Of a DNA stretch of 64,000 nucleotides, positions 31,714-43,199 are shown piece by piece. The stretch is from NCBI GenBank assembly GCA_036346375.1, contig JAYEVE010000739.1:124001-188000 (forward strand). Direction: 5' to 3'. Numbering within the stretch: the first letter of the stretch is position 1; each line of letters starts with the position of its first letter. The notes beneath the pieces were generated by a model. It worked only from the letters and a program-made list of their open reading frames with translations, was not told where the DNA came from and ran no database searches. Source of the DNA: Guadua angustifolia (lineage: Eukaryota; Streptophyta; Magnoliopsida; Poales; Poaceae). Both the position numbers and the translations under genes were made by a program.

Positions 31714-34700
31714 GTTTTCGGAGTGTTTCGCTTCGGGGCAAAGTTTCATAAAGTCTACTTGTTCGGGTCACGGTTTGAATGAAATTAACACCAGAGCGAA
31801 ATTGAGCGAAACAAGCTCTAATGAGACTGGCCAACCATAGGAGTGCAACCCGGTGCATCTTGGGAGTGTTTCGCTCCAGTGCAAACTTTCACAAAATCCA
31901 CCTGTTCGGATCTCAACTTGTTCGAAAATAACATCAAATCGAATTCGACCAAAACAAGCTCCAACAAGACCGGCGACACTTACGAGGGCAATCCGGTGCA
32001 TCTTCTGAGTGTTTCGCTTCGTGGCAAACATTCACAAAATCCACTTGTTCGAATCCCGGTTTGAATGAAATTAACACCACAGTGAAATCGAGCGAAACAA
32101 GCACTAATGAGACCGGCGACACATAGGAGTGCAACCTGGTGCATCTTGGGAGTGTTTCGCTCCAGTACAAACTCTCGCAAAATCCACCTATTCGGATCTC
32201 AACTTGTTCGAAGTTAACATCAAATCGAATTCGATCGAAACAAGCTCCAACAAGACTGACAATACTTATGAGGGCAATCCGGTGTGTCTTCGGAGTGTTT
32301 TGCTTCAGGGCAAAGATTCATAAAGTCCACTTGTTCGGATCCCGGTTTGAATGAAATTAACACCAAAGCGAAATCGAGCGAAACAAGCACTAATGAGAAT
32401 GGCGACACATAGGAGTGCCACCCGGTGCATCCTGGGAGTGTTTCGCTCCGGTGCAAACTTTCACAAAATCTACCTATTCGGATCTCAACTTGTTCGAAAT
32501 TAACATCAAATCGAATTCGATCGAAACAAGCTCCAACAAGACCGACATCACTTACGAGGGCAATCCGGTGTGACTTCGGAGTGTTTCGCTTTGTGGCAAA
32601 CATTTACAAAGTCCACTTGTTCGGATCCCGGTTTGAATAAAATTAACACCAGAGCGAAATCGAGCGAAACAAGCTCTAATGAGACCGGCGACACATAGGA
32701 GTGCAACCCGGTGCATCTTGGGAGTGTTTCGCTCCGGTGCAAACTTTCACAAAATTCACCTGTTCGGATCTCAACTTGTTCGAAAATAACATCAAATCGA
32801 ATTCGACCAAAACAAGCTCCAACAAGACTGGCGACACTTAGAAGGGCAATCTGGTGTGTCTTCGGAGTGTTTCGCTTTGGGGCAAAGTTTCATAAAGTCA
32901 CTTGTTCGAATCCCGGTTTGAATGAAACTAACACTAGAGTGAAATCGAGCGAAACAAGCTCCAATGAGAACGGCGACACATAGGAGTGCAACCCGGTGCA
33001 TCTTGGGAGTTTTTCGCTCCGGTGCAAACTTTCAGAAAATCCACCTGTTCGGATCTCAACTTGTTCAAAATTAACATCAAATCGAATTCAACCGAAACAA
33101 GCTCCAACAAGACCGACGACACTTACGAGGGCAGTCCGGTGTGTCTTCGGAGTGTTTCGCTTCGGGGCAAAGTTTCATAAAGTCCACTTGTTCGGATCAC
33201 GGTTTGAATGAAATTAACACCAAATGAAATCGAGCGTAAACAAGCTCTAATGAGAACGGCGACACATAGGAGTGCAACCGGTGAATCTTGGGAGTGTTTC
33301 GCTCGGTGCAAACTTTCACAAAATCCACTGCTCGATCTCAACTTGTTCAAAATTAACATCAAATCGAATTCACCCGAAACAAGCTCCAACAAGACCGACG
33401 ACACTTACGAGTGCAATCCGGTGTGTCTTCGGAGTGTTTCGCTTCGGGGCAAAGTTTCATAAAGTCCACTTGTTCGGATCCCGGTTTGAATGAAATTAAC
33501 ACAAGAGTGAAATCGAGTGAAACAAGCTCTAATGAGAACGGCGACACATAGGAGTGCAACCCGGTGCATCTTGGGAGTGTTTCGCTCCAGTGCAAACTTT
33601 CACAAAATCCACCTGTTCGGATTTCAACTTGTTCAAAATTAACATCAAATCGAATTCAACCAAAACAAGCTCCAACTAGACCGACAACGCTTACGAGGGC
33701 AATCTGGTCTGCTTCTGAGTGTTTCGCTTCGGGGCAAATTATCATAAAGTCCACTTGTTCGGATCTCAGATTGAATAAATTAACACTAGAGCGAAATCGA
33801 GCGAAACAATCTCCAATGGGACTGGCAACACATAGGAGTGCAATCTGGTGCATTTTGGGATTGTTTCGCACCGTGCAAACTTTCACAAAATCCACCTGTT
33901 CAGATCTCAACTTGTTCGAATTAGCATCAAATTGAATTCGATCAAAACAAGCTCCAACAAGACCGACAACACTTACGAGGGCAATCCGTGTGTCTTTGAG
34001 TGTTTCGCCGGGCAAAGATTCATAAAGTCCACTTGTTCGATCCCGGTTTGAATGAAATTAACACCAAATCGAAATCGAGCGTAAACAAGCTCTAATGAGA
34101 CTGGCGACACATAGAAGTGCAACCTGGTGCATCTTGGGAGTGTTTCGCCCTGGTGCAAACTTTCAGCAAATCCAACTGTTCGGATCTCAACTTGTTCGAA
34201 ATTAACATCAAATCGAATTTAACTGAAACAAGCTCCAACAAGACTGACAACACTTACAAGGACAATCCGGTGTATCTTCGGAGTGTTTCGCTTTGTGGCA
34301 AACATTCACAAATTCCACTTGATCGGATCTCGGTTTGAATGAAATTAACACCAGAGCGAAATCGAGCGATACAAGCTCTAATGAGACCAGCGACACATAG
34401 GAGTGCAACGTGGTGCATCTTGGGAGTGTTTCGCTCCGGTGCAAACTTTCACAAAATTCACATGTTCGGATATCAAATCGAATTCGACCGAAACAAGCTC
34501 CAACAAGACCGACAATAGTTACGAGGGCAATCGGTGTGTCTTCGGAGTGTTTCGCTTCGAGCCAAACTTTCACAAAGTCCACTTGTTCGGATCCCGGTTT
34601 GAATGAAATTAACACCAGAGTGAAATAGAGCGAAACAAGCTCCAATGGGACCGGTGACACATAGGAGTGCAACCCGGTGCATTTTGGGAGTGTTTCGCTC

Positions 34701-35530
34701 CGTGCAAACTTTCACAAAATCCACCTGTTTGGATCTCAACTTGTTCGAAATTAACATCAAATCAAATTCGACCGAAACAAGCTCCAACTAGATCGACAAC
34801 ACTTACGAGGGCAGTCTGGTCTGTCTTTGGATGTTTCGCTTCGGGGCAAATTTTCATAAAGTCCACTTGTTCGGATCCCGGATTGAATGAAATTAACACC
34901 GGCTTAAATCGAGCTTAAACAAGATCAATGGGACCGGCAACACATAGGAGTGCAACCCGGTGCATTTTGGGAGTGTTTCGCTCCGTGCAAACTATCAAAA
35001 AGTCCACCTGTTCGGATCTCAACTTGTTCAAAATTAACATCAAATCGAATTCGACCGAAACAAGCTCCAACTAGACCGACAACACTTACGAGGGCAATCC
35101 GGTCTGTCTTCGGAGTGTTGCACTTCGGGGCAAATTTACATAATGTCCACTTGTTTGGATCCCGGTTTGAATGAAATTAACACCAGAGCGAAATCGAGCG
35201 AAACAAGCTCTAATGAGACCGGCGGCACATTGGAGTGCATCCCGGTGCATCTTCGAAGTGTTTCGCTCCGGTGCAAACTTTCACAAAATCCACCTGTTCG
35301 GATCTCAACTTGTTCGAAATTAACATCACTTCAAATTCGACCGAAACAAGCTCTAACAAGACCGACAACACTTACGAGGGCAATCCGGTGTGTCTTCGGA
35401 GTGTTTCGCTCCGTGGCAAACATTCACAAAGTCCAGTTGTTCGGATCCCGGTTTGCATGAATTAACACTAGAGTGAAATCGAGCGAAACAAGCACTAATG
35501 AGACCGGCGACACACAGGAGTGCAACCTGG
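31714..35530 (+). repeat. Satellite block 4 (about 13 dimers)
   Basis: A-B dimer array in the same orientation as the other blocks. The A monomer near 34465 lacks ~20 bp between two short ATCA repeats. CG-poor tracts occur at ~33215-33350 and ~33960-34080. It ends in a B monomer at the CCTGG target duplication of element C. Confidence 0.96.
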
Positions 35531-36678
35531 TGATATTGACTTTGGGTCCCGATCTTTCGATGAGAGGAAGGTAACTATCAATTTGGTAGGAATCAATGTT
35601 GACGGCCCGACTACAACCGTCCTGGACGTTGCGCCTTAGCAACCGATACACCAACTCCAGATGGTTATTGATCTCGCCGAGACGCGATCAACCTGACCAC
35701 GAAGGTCACTGTTCCTGCAAGCAATCGAAGAACATAGCAAGAACAAGATGAAAAACCAACTAAATTGGCAAATATGTATTAAGCTCAAATCTGAAAGAAA
35801 CACAAACGGTGGGGTTCTGTAATGATAAAACAGGCGGTCTAGTCGACACGCGTGATTATTGGTGTGTAGCAAAGGCTAAACATAACTAAACAAAACCCAA
35901 GTCCTAGATGAGGGTTTGGGTGGTTATTTATACTAGGAGAGCAGGAGGGGGTTGTCCATAGCATTGGATACCTAATTCAACTCAAATTCAAAACACAAAG
36001 TCTTCTTTGACTAGAGTTAGACTCAGACAGAAAAAGCAATGTTTTGTTTTTGGCAGTTTTTGGACACATCTGAAGGAGTTTTGAGGTGAGGCTAGATCCT
36101 TTAGAAAGTAGACTCCGAGACCTTTCAAACGTGTAGTCATGGGCCTTCAGAAACCTGAGGAATCAAAAGTTATAGCGTTTTGAATTCCGAGGCCGAACTG
36201 GACTCGAACTCGGACTGAAAAGCAGCGTGTGGTTTTCGGCACTTTCCGTATGCATATGAAGGAGTTTTGAGGTAAGGCCATATCCTTTGGAAAGTAGACT
36301 CTGAGATCTTTCAAACTTGTACTCATGGGCATCTAGAAACCTCCGGAATCAAAAGTTATGGCCTTTTTAATTAGAGCTGTTGCAGAGGCCGAACTGGACT
36401 CGGATTTGTTCTCTTCCCAATCCGACTTGTACTTGATCTTTGACCCAACTTTGATCCACGAGGGTCCTTCTCCATGGTTCCTAAGTACAATCAAATCATC
36501 ACAAGTATTAAATAGCATTCCATTTATATTATCACTAATAATGGGCAGGTTTTGGAACGCATTCACCTGATGATTAAACTGTCGTGCGCGAGCTCAAGTG
36601 ACCGGTCTTTGTATAGTTGCAGCGGGTTCGAATTGATGTGTAGATGTGGTTATATCCATGGAAGTGATGTCCTCATCA
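35531..36678 (-). repeat. Element C 3' LTR
   Basis: On the minus strand it starts TGATGAGGACATC (36678) and ends GTCAATATCA (35531). The first part encodes a degenerate form of the tail, out of frame in places. TATAAATA (plus-strand TATTTATA, 35925-35932) is the likely promoter. The LTR contains two internal ~130-bp related segments with AAAGTAGACTC and TCAAACTTGTACTC-like sequences. Confidence 0.93.
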
Positions 36679-36691
36679 TCCTCCCCTTCTT
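36679..36691 (-). promoter_or_regulatory. Polypurine tract, element C
   Basis: On the minus strand AAGAAGGGGAGGA abuts TGATGAGGACATC. The upstream hairpin is slightly imperfect (GAGTCGGGGATGACTC). Confidence 0.8.
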
Positions 36692-36999
36692 GCATTTGAG
36701 TCATCCCCGACTCAAGTTCACTTTTTAGCACGTCTTCAGCACAAAATATTCTCATATAGGATCTGCATTTATTTAAATAAAATAGTAGCTCGCCTCTTTA
36801 TTTATTTTAAATACAAGAAAAATATTTAGAGGATGCACTGATAATTATCGATATAGCTCAAGACTTCTTTCCAAAGATATAATGGCCTCGATGATTAATC
36901 TGCAGGCGCAAGCTCGAGTCATCGGTCTTTGACTATTGTAGGATCGGCTCGCTGGTGAGTTGTAGTAGGCGTGGTTGTATCAAAGAGGTGATGTCCTCA
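36692..36999 (-). other. Residual coding and LTR-edge sequence in element C
   Basis: On the minus strand this region starts with an LTR-like edge TGATGAGGACATCACC (~37003). A degenerate tail (RPMTRACACR) follows, then a segment also present in element B (GATAATTATCAG, AAATAAATGCAG). It ends with E-L-E-S-G-M-T-Q-M-Q-E-G-E before the purine tract. It looks like an internal remnant of an earlier LTR junction. No complete ORF spans it. Confidence 0.6.
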
Positions 37000-38166
37000 T
37001 CAGGAGGCCAAGGTGCCACTTAATCGGAGGTGAAGGTCCCATGCCCGAAGCCCAGGCGGCGCCAAGGTGGTAGCCGAATTGACGAGATGATGATGCCAAA
37101 TCCAAAAGCCAAGAAGGCCAACTGTGTGATCGCCCTGGCCAAGGTGGAGGTCGATGAAACCTTCAGTTGAAAGTAGCATAGTAGGAATAGCCTTGGTCAT
37201 ATCCATGCCGAACATGGTCTCATCATTCTCCCTTTCTTGAATTGGAGTCGTCCTCGACTCCATCAGAGTCTTCTGCAAAATGTTAGTACCAACAGGGAAC
37301 AAAGCAATATGCACATCTTTTGCAATTAAATTGTTGGAACTAAAATCGTCAACATCTATGTACTCCCTTTCTTGAAAACTGTCATGTAGATTGAAAACAA
37401 AACTAGAAGTACTTTTTATGGATTGTTCACATTGTTGCATATAAAATGATGGATTTGTATTTGAACAAATATAAACACGATGTACCATATAATCTCCATT
37501 TTCATTATGTTTGCCGATAATATGAAAAGTGTTTCGTGATAACCATGGCAAATCAGCATGTACAAATGGTTTCTTCTTTAAACTATTTAGATTACACAGA
37601 ATATCAAATTCAATGTAACTTAAAGTATTTAAAGAAGATATCAATCTAAACTCATCTTCTTCACTAGCAATGTGAATAACACAGTTATTATCAGCACAAG
37701 TGTTTGTTTTTGTAAGAGAAGAAACATGTTCATTCACTAATTGTGACGTGGATATAAGTGAAGCATTCTCACACAACTCTTTTTTATCACAAGAGATAGC
37801 ATGCACATCATCCTGTAACAATGAAATTTCAGCCATGGGTTCCATTAAAGGTTGCTCTATGACAGCATGAGTAGTGGACAATTTCAGCATATCAAAATTA
37901 TTTTCACCACGTGTAAAATCAACACCTTTTACATTACCTTCTAAAATTTCATCCATTGTTGTAGGTGTCGGGGTATCCATATCTCGTTTCATAGTCGAAG
38001 GGAATGTCCTATGCTCGACTTTCTCATCTTCGATGTTCTCAAACTCTTTTTGCTTGTCCTCTTTTGTCTGCAAAATGTTAGCCACATGAGAAGGTGCAGC
38101 AACTGGCGTCTTAAGTGAAGCTAGTAGTGCATTCAAACTTTCAATACTACAAGCACTTTCCAACAA
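37000..38166 (-). CDS. Unknown ORF of element C, homologous to element B
   Basis: This 388-codon frame follows gag. The start is nominal; it is probably an internal part of a gag-fused polyprotein. VEHRTFPST (50-58) matches the end of element A's gag. Residues ~129-248 form the shared core: KELCENASLIST, IASEEDE, YIEFDILC, LPWLSRNTFHIIGKHN, VHRVYICS and MQQC. Near the end is RTTPIQERENDETM, a copy of the purine-tract-coding cassette. The final ~70 residues align with the B ORF at DNA level (TGGCCT/TTCTTGG region). No known catalytic motif is seen. Retention of a similar core in two elements suggests selection, but function is unknown. Confidence 0.6.
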   Translation of the reverse strand: MLESACSIESLNALLASLKTPVAAPSHVANILQTKEDKQKEFENIEDEKVEHRTFPSTMKRDMDTPTPTTMDEILEGNVKGVDFTRGENNFDMLKLSTTHAVIEQPLMEPMAEISLLQDDVHAISCDKKELCENASLISTSQLVNEHVSSLTKTNTCADNNCVIHIASEEDEFRLISSLNTLSYIEFDILCNLNSLKKKPFVHADLPWLSRNTFHIIGKHNENGDYMVHRVYICSNTNPSFYMQQCEQSIKSTSSFVFNLHDSFQEREYIDVDDFSSNNLIAKDVHIALFPVGTNILQKTLMESRTTPIQERENDETMFGMDMTKAIPTMLLSTEGFIDLHLGQGDHTVGLLGFWIWHHHLVNSATTLAPPGLRAWDLHLRLSGTLAS

Positions 38167-38199
38167 TTGTGAAAGAGATCGATATGTTTGATCAATAAG

Positions 38200-38711
38200 A
38201 ATTTCCTAAATACCCTTATTAAGCCCATGAAAGAACCTTAACTGGATAGCTTCATCACATTCTTCTAAACCACAACGTAACAAGCAAGTTCGCAATTCAC
38301 GATAGTATTCTCTAACAGTATTACTCCCTTGTTTTAAGCATTGAAGTTTTGTAAGCAAACACACAGCATAATATTCAGGAACAAATTCAAGTCTCATAAT
38401 TTTTTTCATGTCATTCCAATTCTTAGGTTTTCTCCTTTTCTACAAACATGCTTCCATAATGTTAACGATACCCGTAAAGCACATTAGCGCAAAACTAATC
38501 TTTTCATTTTCGCACAAATTAGACATGCTAAATTGTTTGTCTACCGCTATTTCCCAATCAATATATGCTTCAGGTCAAAGTTTCAAAGATATGGAGGCAA
38601 TGTTATTTTGAGGTTACCGTGTTCAGGAGTAGGAGACGAAGCCTTCATGTTGTTTATGTCGCAAATCCTTTGATTGAATCGAAGTGAACTCATTTCATGT
38701 GGACCTGTCAT
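38200..38711 (-). pseudogene. Retrotransposon gag of element C (broken)
   Basis: The likely start is the minus-strand ATG at 38711 (MTGPHEMSSLRFNQRICD). Downstream frames hold gag segments, including MRLEFVPEYYAVCLLTKLQC, REYYRELRTCLL and LRFFHGLNKGI, ending in a stop near 38206. Frameshifts occur between the start and 38,409. It corresponds to the gag of B and leads into the unknown ORF. Confidence 0.75.
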
Positions 38712-39702
38712 GATTAGTAGATAACAAGGAAAAACAAAACCATATGTAATCCCCTATCAACTACTTGATGTGGCTAAACAAGTCGCTCCCACTCAACTTG
38801 TTCAATCAAGTTCTTACTAATTCTTACCAACTGAGCAGGAGGTGATGGCAACCGACAAGAAAATAACTTCTGGAGATAAGTGTATCGGTGCCAAACACAT
38901 GTACCTGGGGTAGTAGTATATGTGGAGCTATAGGTGGCTGAAAATAGTACAAAGGAAAAGCTAAAACCACATTAGTCAAAGCAAGTAGAATAGTCGTTCA
39001 ACGATGGTACCGTGCTGGTCCTAGGCCTAACTGCATTAGAGACGCGAGTTCGACACAAACGTCAGCCATTTAAAATCCAACCTTCTAACTGAAAAGCAAA
39101 GGCTCTACCCCAAGCTCCTTTTTTTTCTTTCTTTCTATTTTTTTAGTGCGGCTCTTTTATGTGCACTTGCCTTTTTTTCTCTCTTTGTGCGGCTTTTTTT
39201 TTGCACTTGCCTTTTTCCTTCTTTTCAACTTTCAGATGGTACAACACGGCCTAAAACTTTTACAAGGAAATCAAGCCACTATTTTTCGCAAGATCGCTCA
39301 ACAATTTTAGAAACCAATATGCTATTTTTTTGGGGAAGATTGACCAACAATTTTGGAATTTCCTTCTAGGATGAACACAAACCCTAGAATTGTGATGGAG
39401 GCGGCTCAATTCTACAATGAAAGCACGCTGCAACGAAACCCTAGGTGACACAAGAGACAATGACAATGATGATGATGAAAACAAAGGTTACGATAAACGT
39501 GACACGGACTCGAAACTCTACGGGAAAGACACTAAAACCAGCATACGACACAACGATGCAACCGAAGACTCAACAAGCATAGACTAAGTAGTAAAAGCAA
39601 AAGCTCAAAGTGGTTTGGACAGAGGCAATCTAATCTACTATATTTTTTTGTTTTCTGGACTGTAGGTAAATAAATGCAAACAAGTAATCTCTCACCGATC
39701 AA
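38712..39702 (-). other. Untranslated leader of element C
   Basis: No coding frame is visible. It has T-rich runs at 39118-39215 (plus strand) with a repeated GTGCGGCTTTT/GCACTTGCCTTTTT motif that also occurs in the E1 leader near 28330. Long stretches are homologous to the E1 leader while the coding regions differ. Confidence 0.7.
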
Positions 39703-39720
39703 CCTGGCGCTCTGATACCA
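39703..39720 (-). other. Primer-binding site, element C
   Basis: The minus-strand TGGTATCAGAGCGCCAGG, 18 bases, lies two bases after the 5' LTR. It is the longest initiator-tRNA-Met-type site in the window. Confidence 0.88.
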
Positions 39721-39722
39721 CT

Positions 39723-40866
39723 TGATATGACTTTGGGTCCCAATCTTTCGATGAGAGGAAGGTAACTATCGATTTGGTAGGAATAGATGTTGACGACCCG
39801 ACTACAACCGGCCCAGACGCTATGCCTTAGCAACCGATACACCAACTCAGATGGTTATTGATCTCGCCAAGACGCGATCAACTCGACCACGAAGGTCACT
39901 GTTCTCGCATGCAATCAAGAACATAGCAAGAACAAGATGAAAAACCAACTAAATTGGCAAATATGTATTAAGCTCAAATCTGAAAGAAACACAAACGGTG
40001 GGGTTCTCAGAATGATAAAACAAAGGTCTAGTCGACGCTGCGTGATTATCGGTATGTAGCAAAGGCTAAACATAACTAAACAAAACCCAAGTCCTAGATG
40101 AGGGTTTGGGTGGTTATTTATACTAGAGAGCAGGAGGGGTCGTCCAAAGCATTGGAGACCTAATACAACTCAAATTCAAAACACAAAGTCTTCTTTGACT
40201 AGAGTTAGACTCGGACAGAAAAAGCAACATTTGGTTTTTGGCAGTTTCTGGACGCATCTGAAGGAGTTTTGAGATGAGGCCAGATCCTTTGGAAAGTAGA
40301 CTTCGAGACCATTGAAACATGTAGTCATGGGCCTTCAGAAACTTCAGGAATCAAAGTTACAGCATTTTGAATTCCGAGGCCGAACTGGACTCGAACTCGG
40401 ACTGAAAAGCAGCGTGTGGTTTTTGGCACTTTTCGTATGCATCTGATGGAGTTTTGAGGTAAGGCCAGATCCTTTGGAAAGTAGACTCTGAGATCTTTCA
40501 AACTTGTACTCATGAGCCCCTAGAAATCTTGGCAATCAAAAGTTATGGCCTTTTTAATTTAGCACTGTTGCAGAGGCCGAACTGGACTCGGATTTGTTCT
40601 CTTCCCAATCCGACTTGTACTTGATCTTTGACCCAACTTTGATCCACGAGGATCCTTCTCCATGGTTCCTAAGTACATTCAAATCGTCACAAGTATTAAA
40701 TAGCATTCCATTCATATTATCACTAATAATGGGCAGGTTTTGGAACGCATTCACCTGATGATTAAACTGTCGTGCGCGAGCTCGAGTGACCGGTTCTTGT
40801 ATAGTTGCAGCCGGTTCGAATTGATGTGTAGATGTGGTTATATCCATGGAAGTGATGTCCTCATCA
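39723..40866 (-). repeat. Element C 5' LTR
   Basis: On the minus strand it runs from TGATGAGGACATC (40866) to GTCATATCA (39723). Its TATA motif is at 40115-40122. The tail frame (40554-41009) reads DEDITSMDITTS and then PVTRARARQFNHQV. CCTGG follows. Confidence 0.93.
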
Positions 40867-43199
40867 CCTGGGGCATCCTGGGAGTGTTTCGCTCCGGTGC
40901 AAACTTTCACAAAATCCACATGTTCGGATCTCAACTTATTCGAAATTAACATCAAATCGAAATAGATCGAAACAGGCTCCAACAAGACCGACAGCACTGA
41001 CAAGGGCAATCCGGTGTGTCTTCGGAGTGTTTCGCTTCAGGGCAAAGTTTCTTAAAGTCCACTTGTTCGGATCCCGGTTTGAATGCAATTAGCACCAGAG
41101 TGAAATCGAGCGAAACAAGCTCTAATGAGAACGGCGACACACAGGAGTGCAACCCGGTGCATCTTGGGAGTGTTTCCCTCCGGTGCAAACTTTCACAAAA
41201 TCCACCTGTTCAGATCTACACTTGTTCGACAATAACATCAAATCGAATTTGACCAAAAGATGCTCCAACAAGACCGACAACACTTACGAGGGCAATCCGG
41301 TGTATCTTTGGAGTGTTTCGCTTCATGGCAAAAATTTATAAAGTCCACTGTTCGGATCCCGGTTTGAATGAAATTAACTCCAGAGCGAAATCGAGCGAAA
41401 CAAGCACTAATGAGACCGGCGACACATAGGAGTGCAACCGGGGGCATCTTGGGAGTGTTTCGCTCCGGTGCAAACTTTCACAAAATCCACCTGTTCGGAA
41501 CTCAACTTGTTCAAAATTAACATCAAATCGAATTCAACCGAAACAAGCTCCAACTAGACCGACAACACTTACGAGGGCAATCCGGTCTGTCTTCGGAGTG
41601 TTTCGCTTCGGGGCAAATATTTATAAAGTCCACTTGTTCGGATCCCGGATTGAATGAAATTAACACCAGAGCGAAACAAGCTCCAATGGGACCGGCAACC
41701 CATAGGAGTGGAACCCGGTGCATTTTGGGATTGTTTCACTCCGTGCAAACTTTCACAAAATCCACCTGTTCAATCTCAACTTGTTCGAAATTAACATCAA
41801 ATCAAATTCGATCAAAACAAACTGCAACAAGACCGACAACACTTACGAGGGCAATCCGGTGTGTCTTCGGAGTGTTTCGCTTCGTGGCAAAGTTTCATAA
41901 AGTCCACTTGTTCGGATCACGGTTTGAATGAAATTAACACTAGAGCGAAATCGAGCGAAACAAGCTCTAATGAGGCTGGCGACACATAGGAGTGCAACCT
42001 GGTGCATCATGGGAGTGTTTCCGCTCCGGTGCAATCTTTCACAAAATCCACCTATTCGGATCTCAACTTGTTCGAAGTTAACATCAAATCGAATTCGATC
42101 GAAACAAGCTCCAACAAGACCGACAACACTTCCGAGGGCAACCGTGTGTCTTTTGAGTGTTTCGGCAAAGTTTCATAAAGTCCACTTGTTCGGATCACGG
42201 TTTGAACGAAATTAACCCAGAGCTAAATCGAGCTTAAACAAGCTCTAATGAGACCCGACACATAGGAGTGCAACCCGTGCATCTTCGAGTGTTTCGCCCG
42301 TGCAAACTTTCACAAAATCCACCTGCTCGATCTCAACTTATTCGAAATTAATATCACACCGAAATCGACCGAAACAAGCTCTAACAAGACCGACAACACT
42401 TACGAGGGCAATCCAGAGTTTCTTCGGAGTGTTTCGCTTCGTGGCAAACATTCACAAAGTCCACCTGTTCGGATCCCGGTTTGAAAGAAATTAACACCAG
42501 AGTGAAATCGAGCGAAACAAGCACTAATGAGACCGGCGACACATAGGAGTGCAACCTGGTGCATCTTGGGAGTGTTTCGCTCCGGTGCAAACTTTCACAA
42601 AATCCACCTGTTCGGATCTCAACTTGTTAGAAATTAACTTCAAATCGAATTCGATCGAAACAAGCTCCAACAAGACCGACAACACCTACGAGGGCAATCC
42701 GGTGTGTCTTCGGAGTGTTTCGCTTTGGGGCAAAGTTTCATAAATTCCACTTGTTCGGACCCGGTTTGAATGCAATTAACACCAGAGCGAAATCGAGCGA
42801 AGCAAGCTCTAATGAGACCGGTGACAAATAGGAGTGCAACCGGGTGCATCTTGGGAGTGTTTCGCTCCGGTGCAAACTTCCACAAAATCCACCTGTTCGG
42901 ATCTCAACTTGTTCGAAATTAACATCAAATCGAATTCGATCGAAACAAGCTCCAACAAGACCGACAACACTTACGAGGGGAATGCGGTGTGTCTTCGGGG
43001 TGTTTCGCTCCGGGGCAAAGTTTCATAAAGTCGACTTGTTCGGATACCGGTTTGAATGAAATTAACAGCAGAGCGAAATCGAGCGAAACAAGCTCTTATG
43101 AGAACGGCGACACACGGGAGTGGAACCCGGTGCATCTTGGGAGGGTTTCGTACCGGTGCAAACTTTCACAAAATCCACCTGCTCGGATCTCAACTTGTT

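Larger units (their letters stand above)
35531..40866 (-). mobile_element. Element C: non-autonomous CRM-like LTR retrotransposon
   Basis: Two LTRs of 1144 and 1148 bp flank a 3.0-kb interior. The duplication CCTGG borders both ends (35526-35530, 40867-40871), and the satellite phase is continuous across it. On the minus strand there is an 18-base primer-binding site, a leader shared with E1, gag, an ORF of unknown function shared with element B, a polypurine tract and the LTR. There is no pol. LTR similarity appears high (roughly 95% by eye), so this is one of the younger insertions. Confidence 0.95.
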
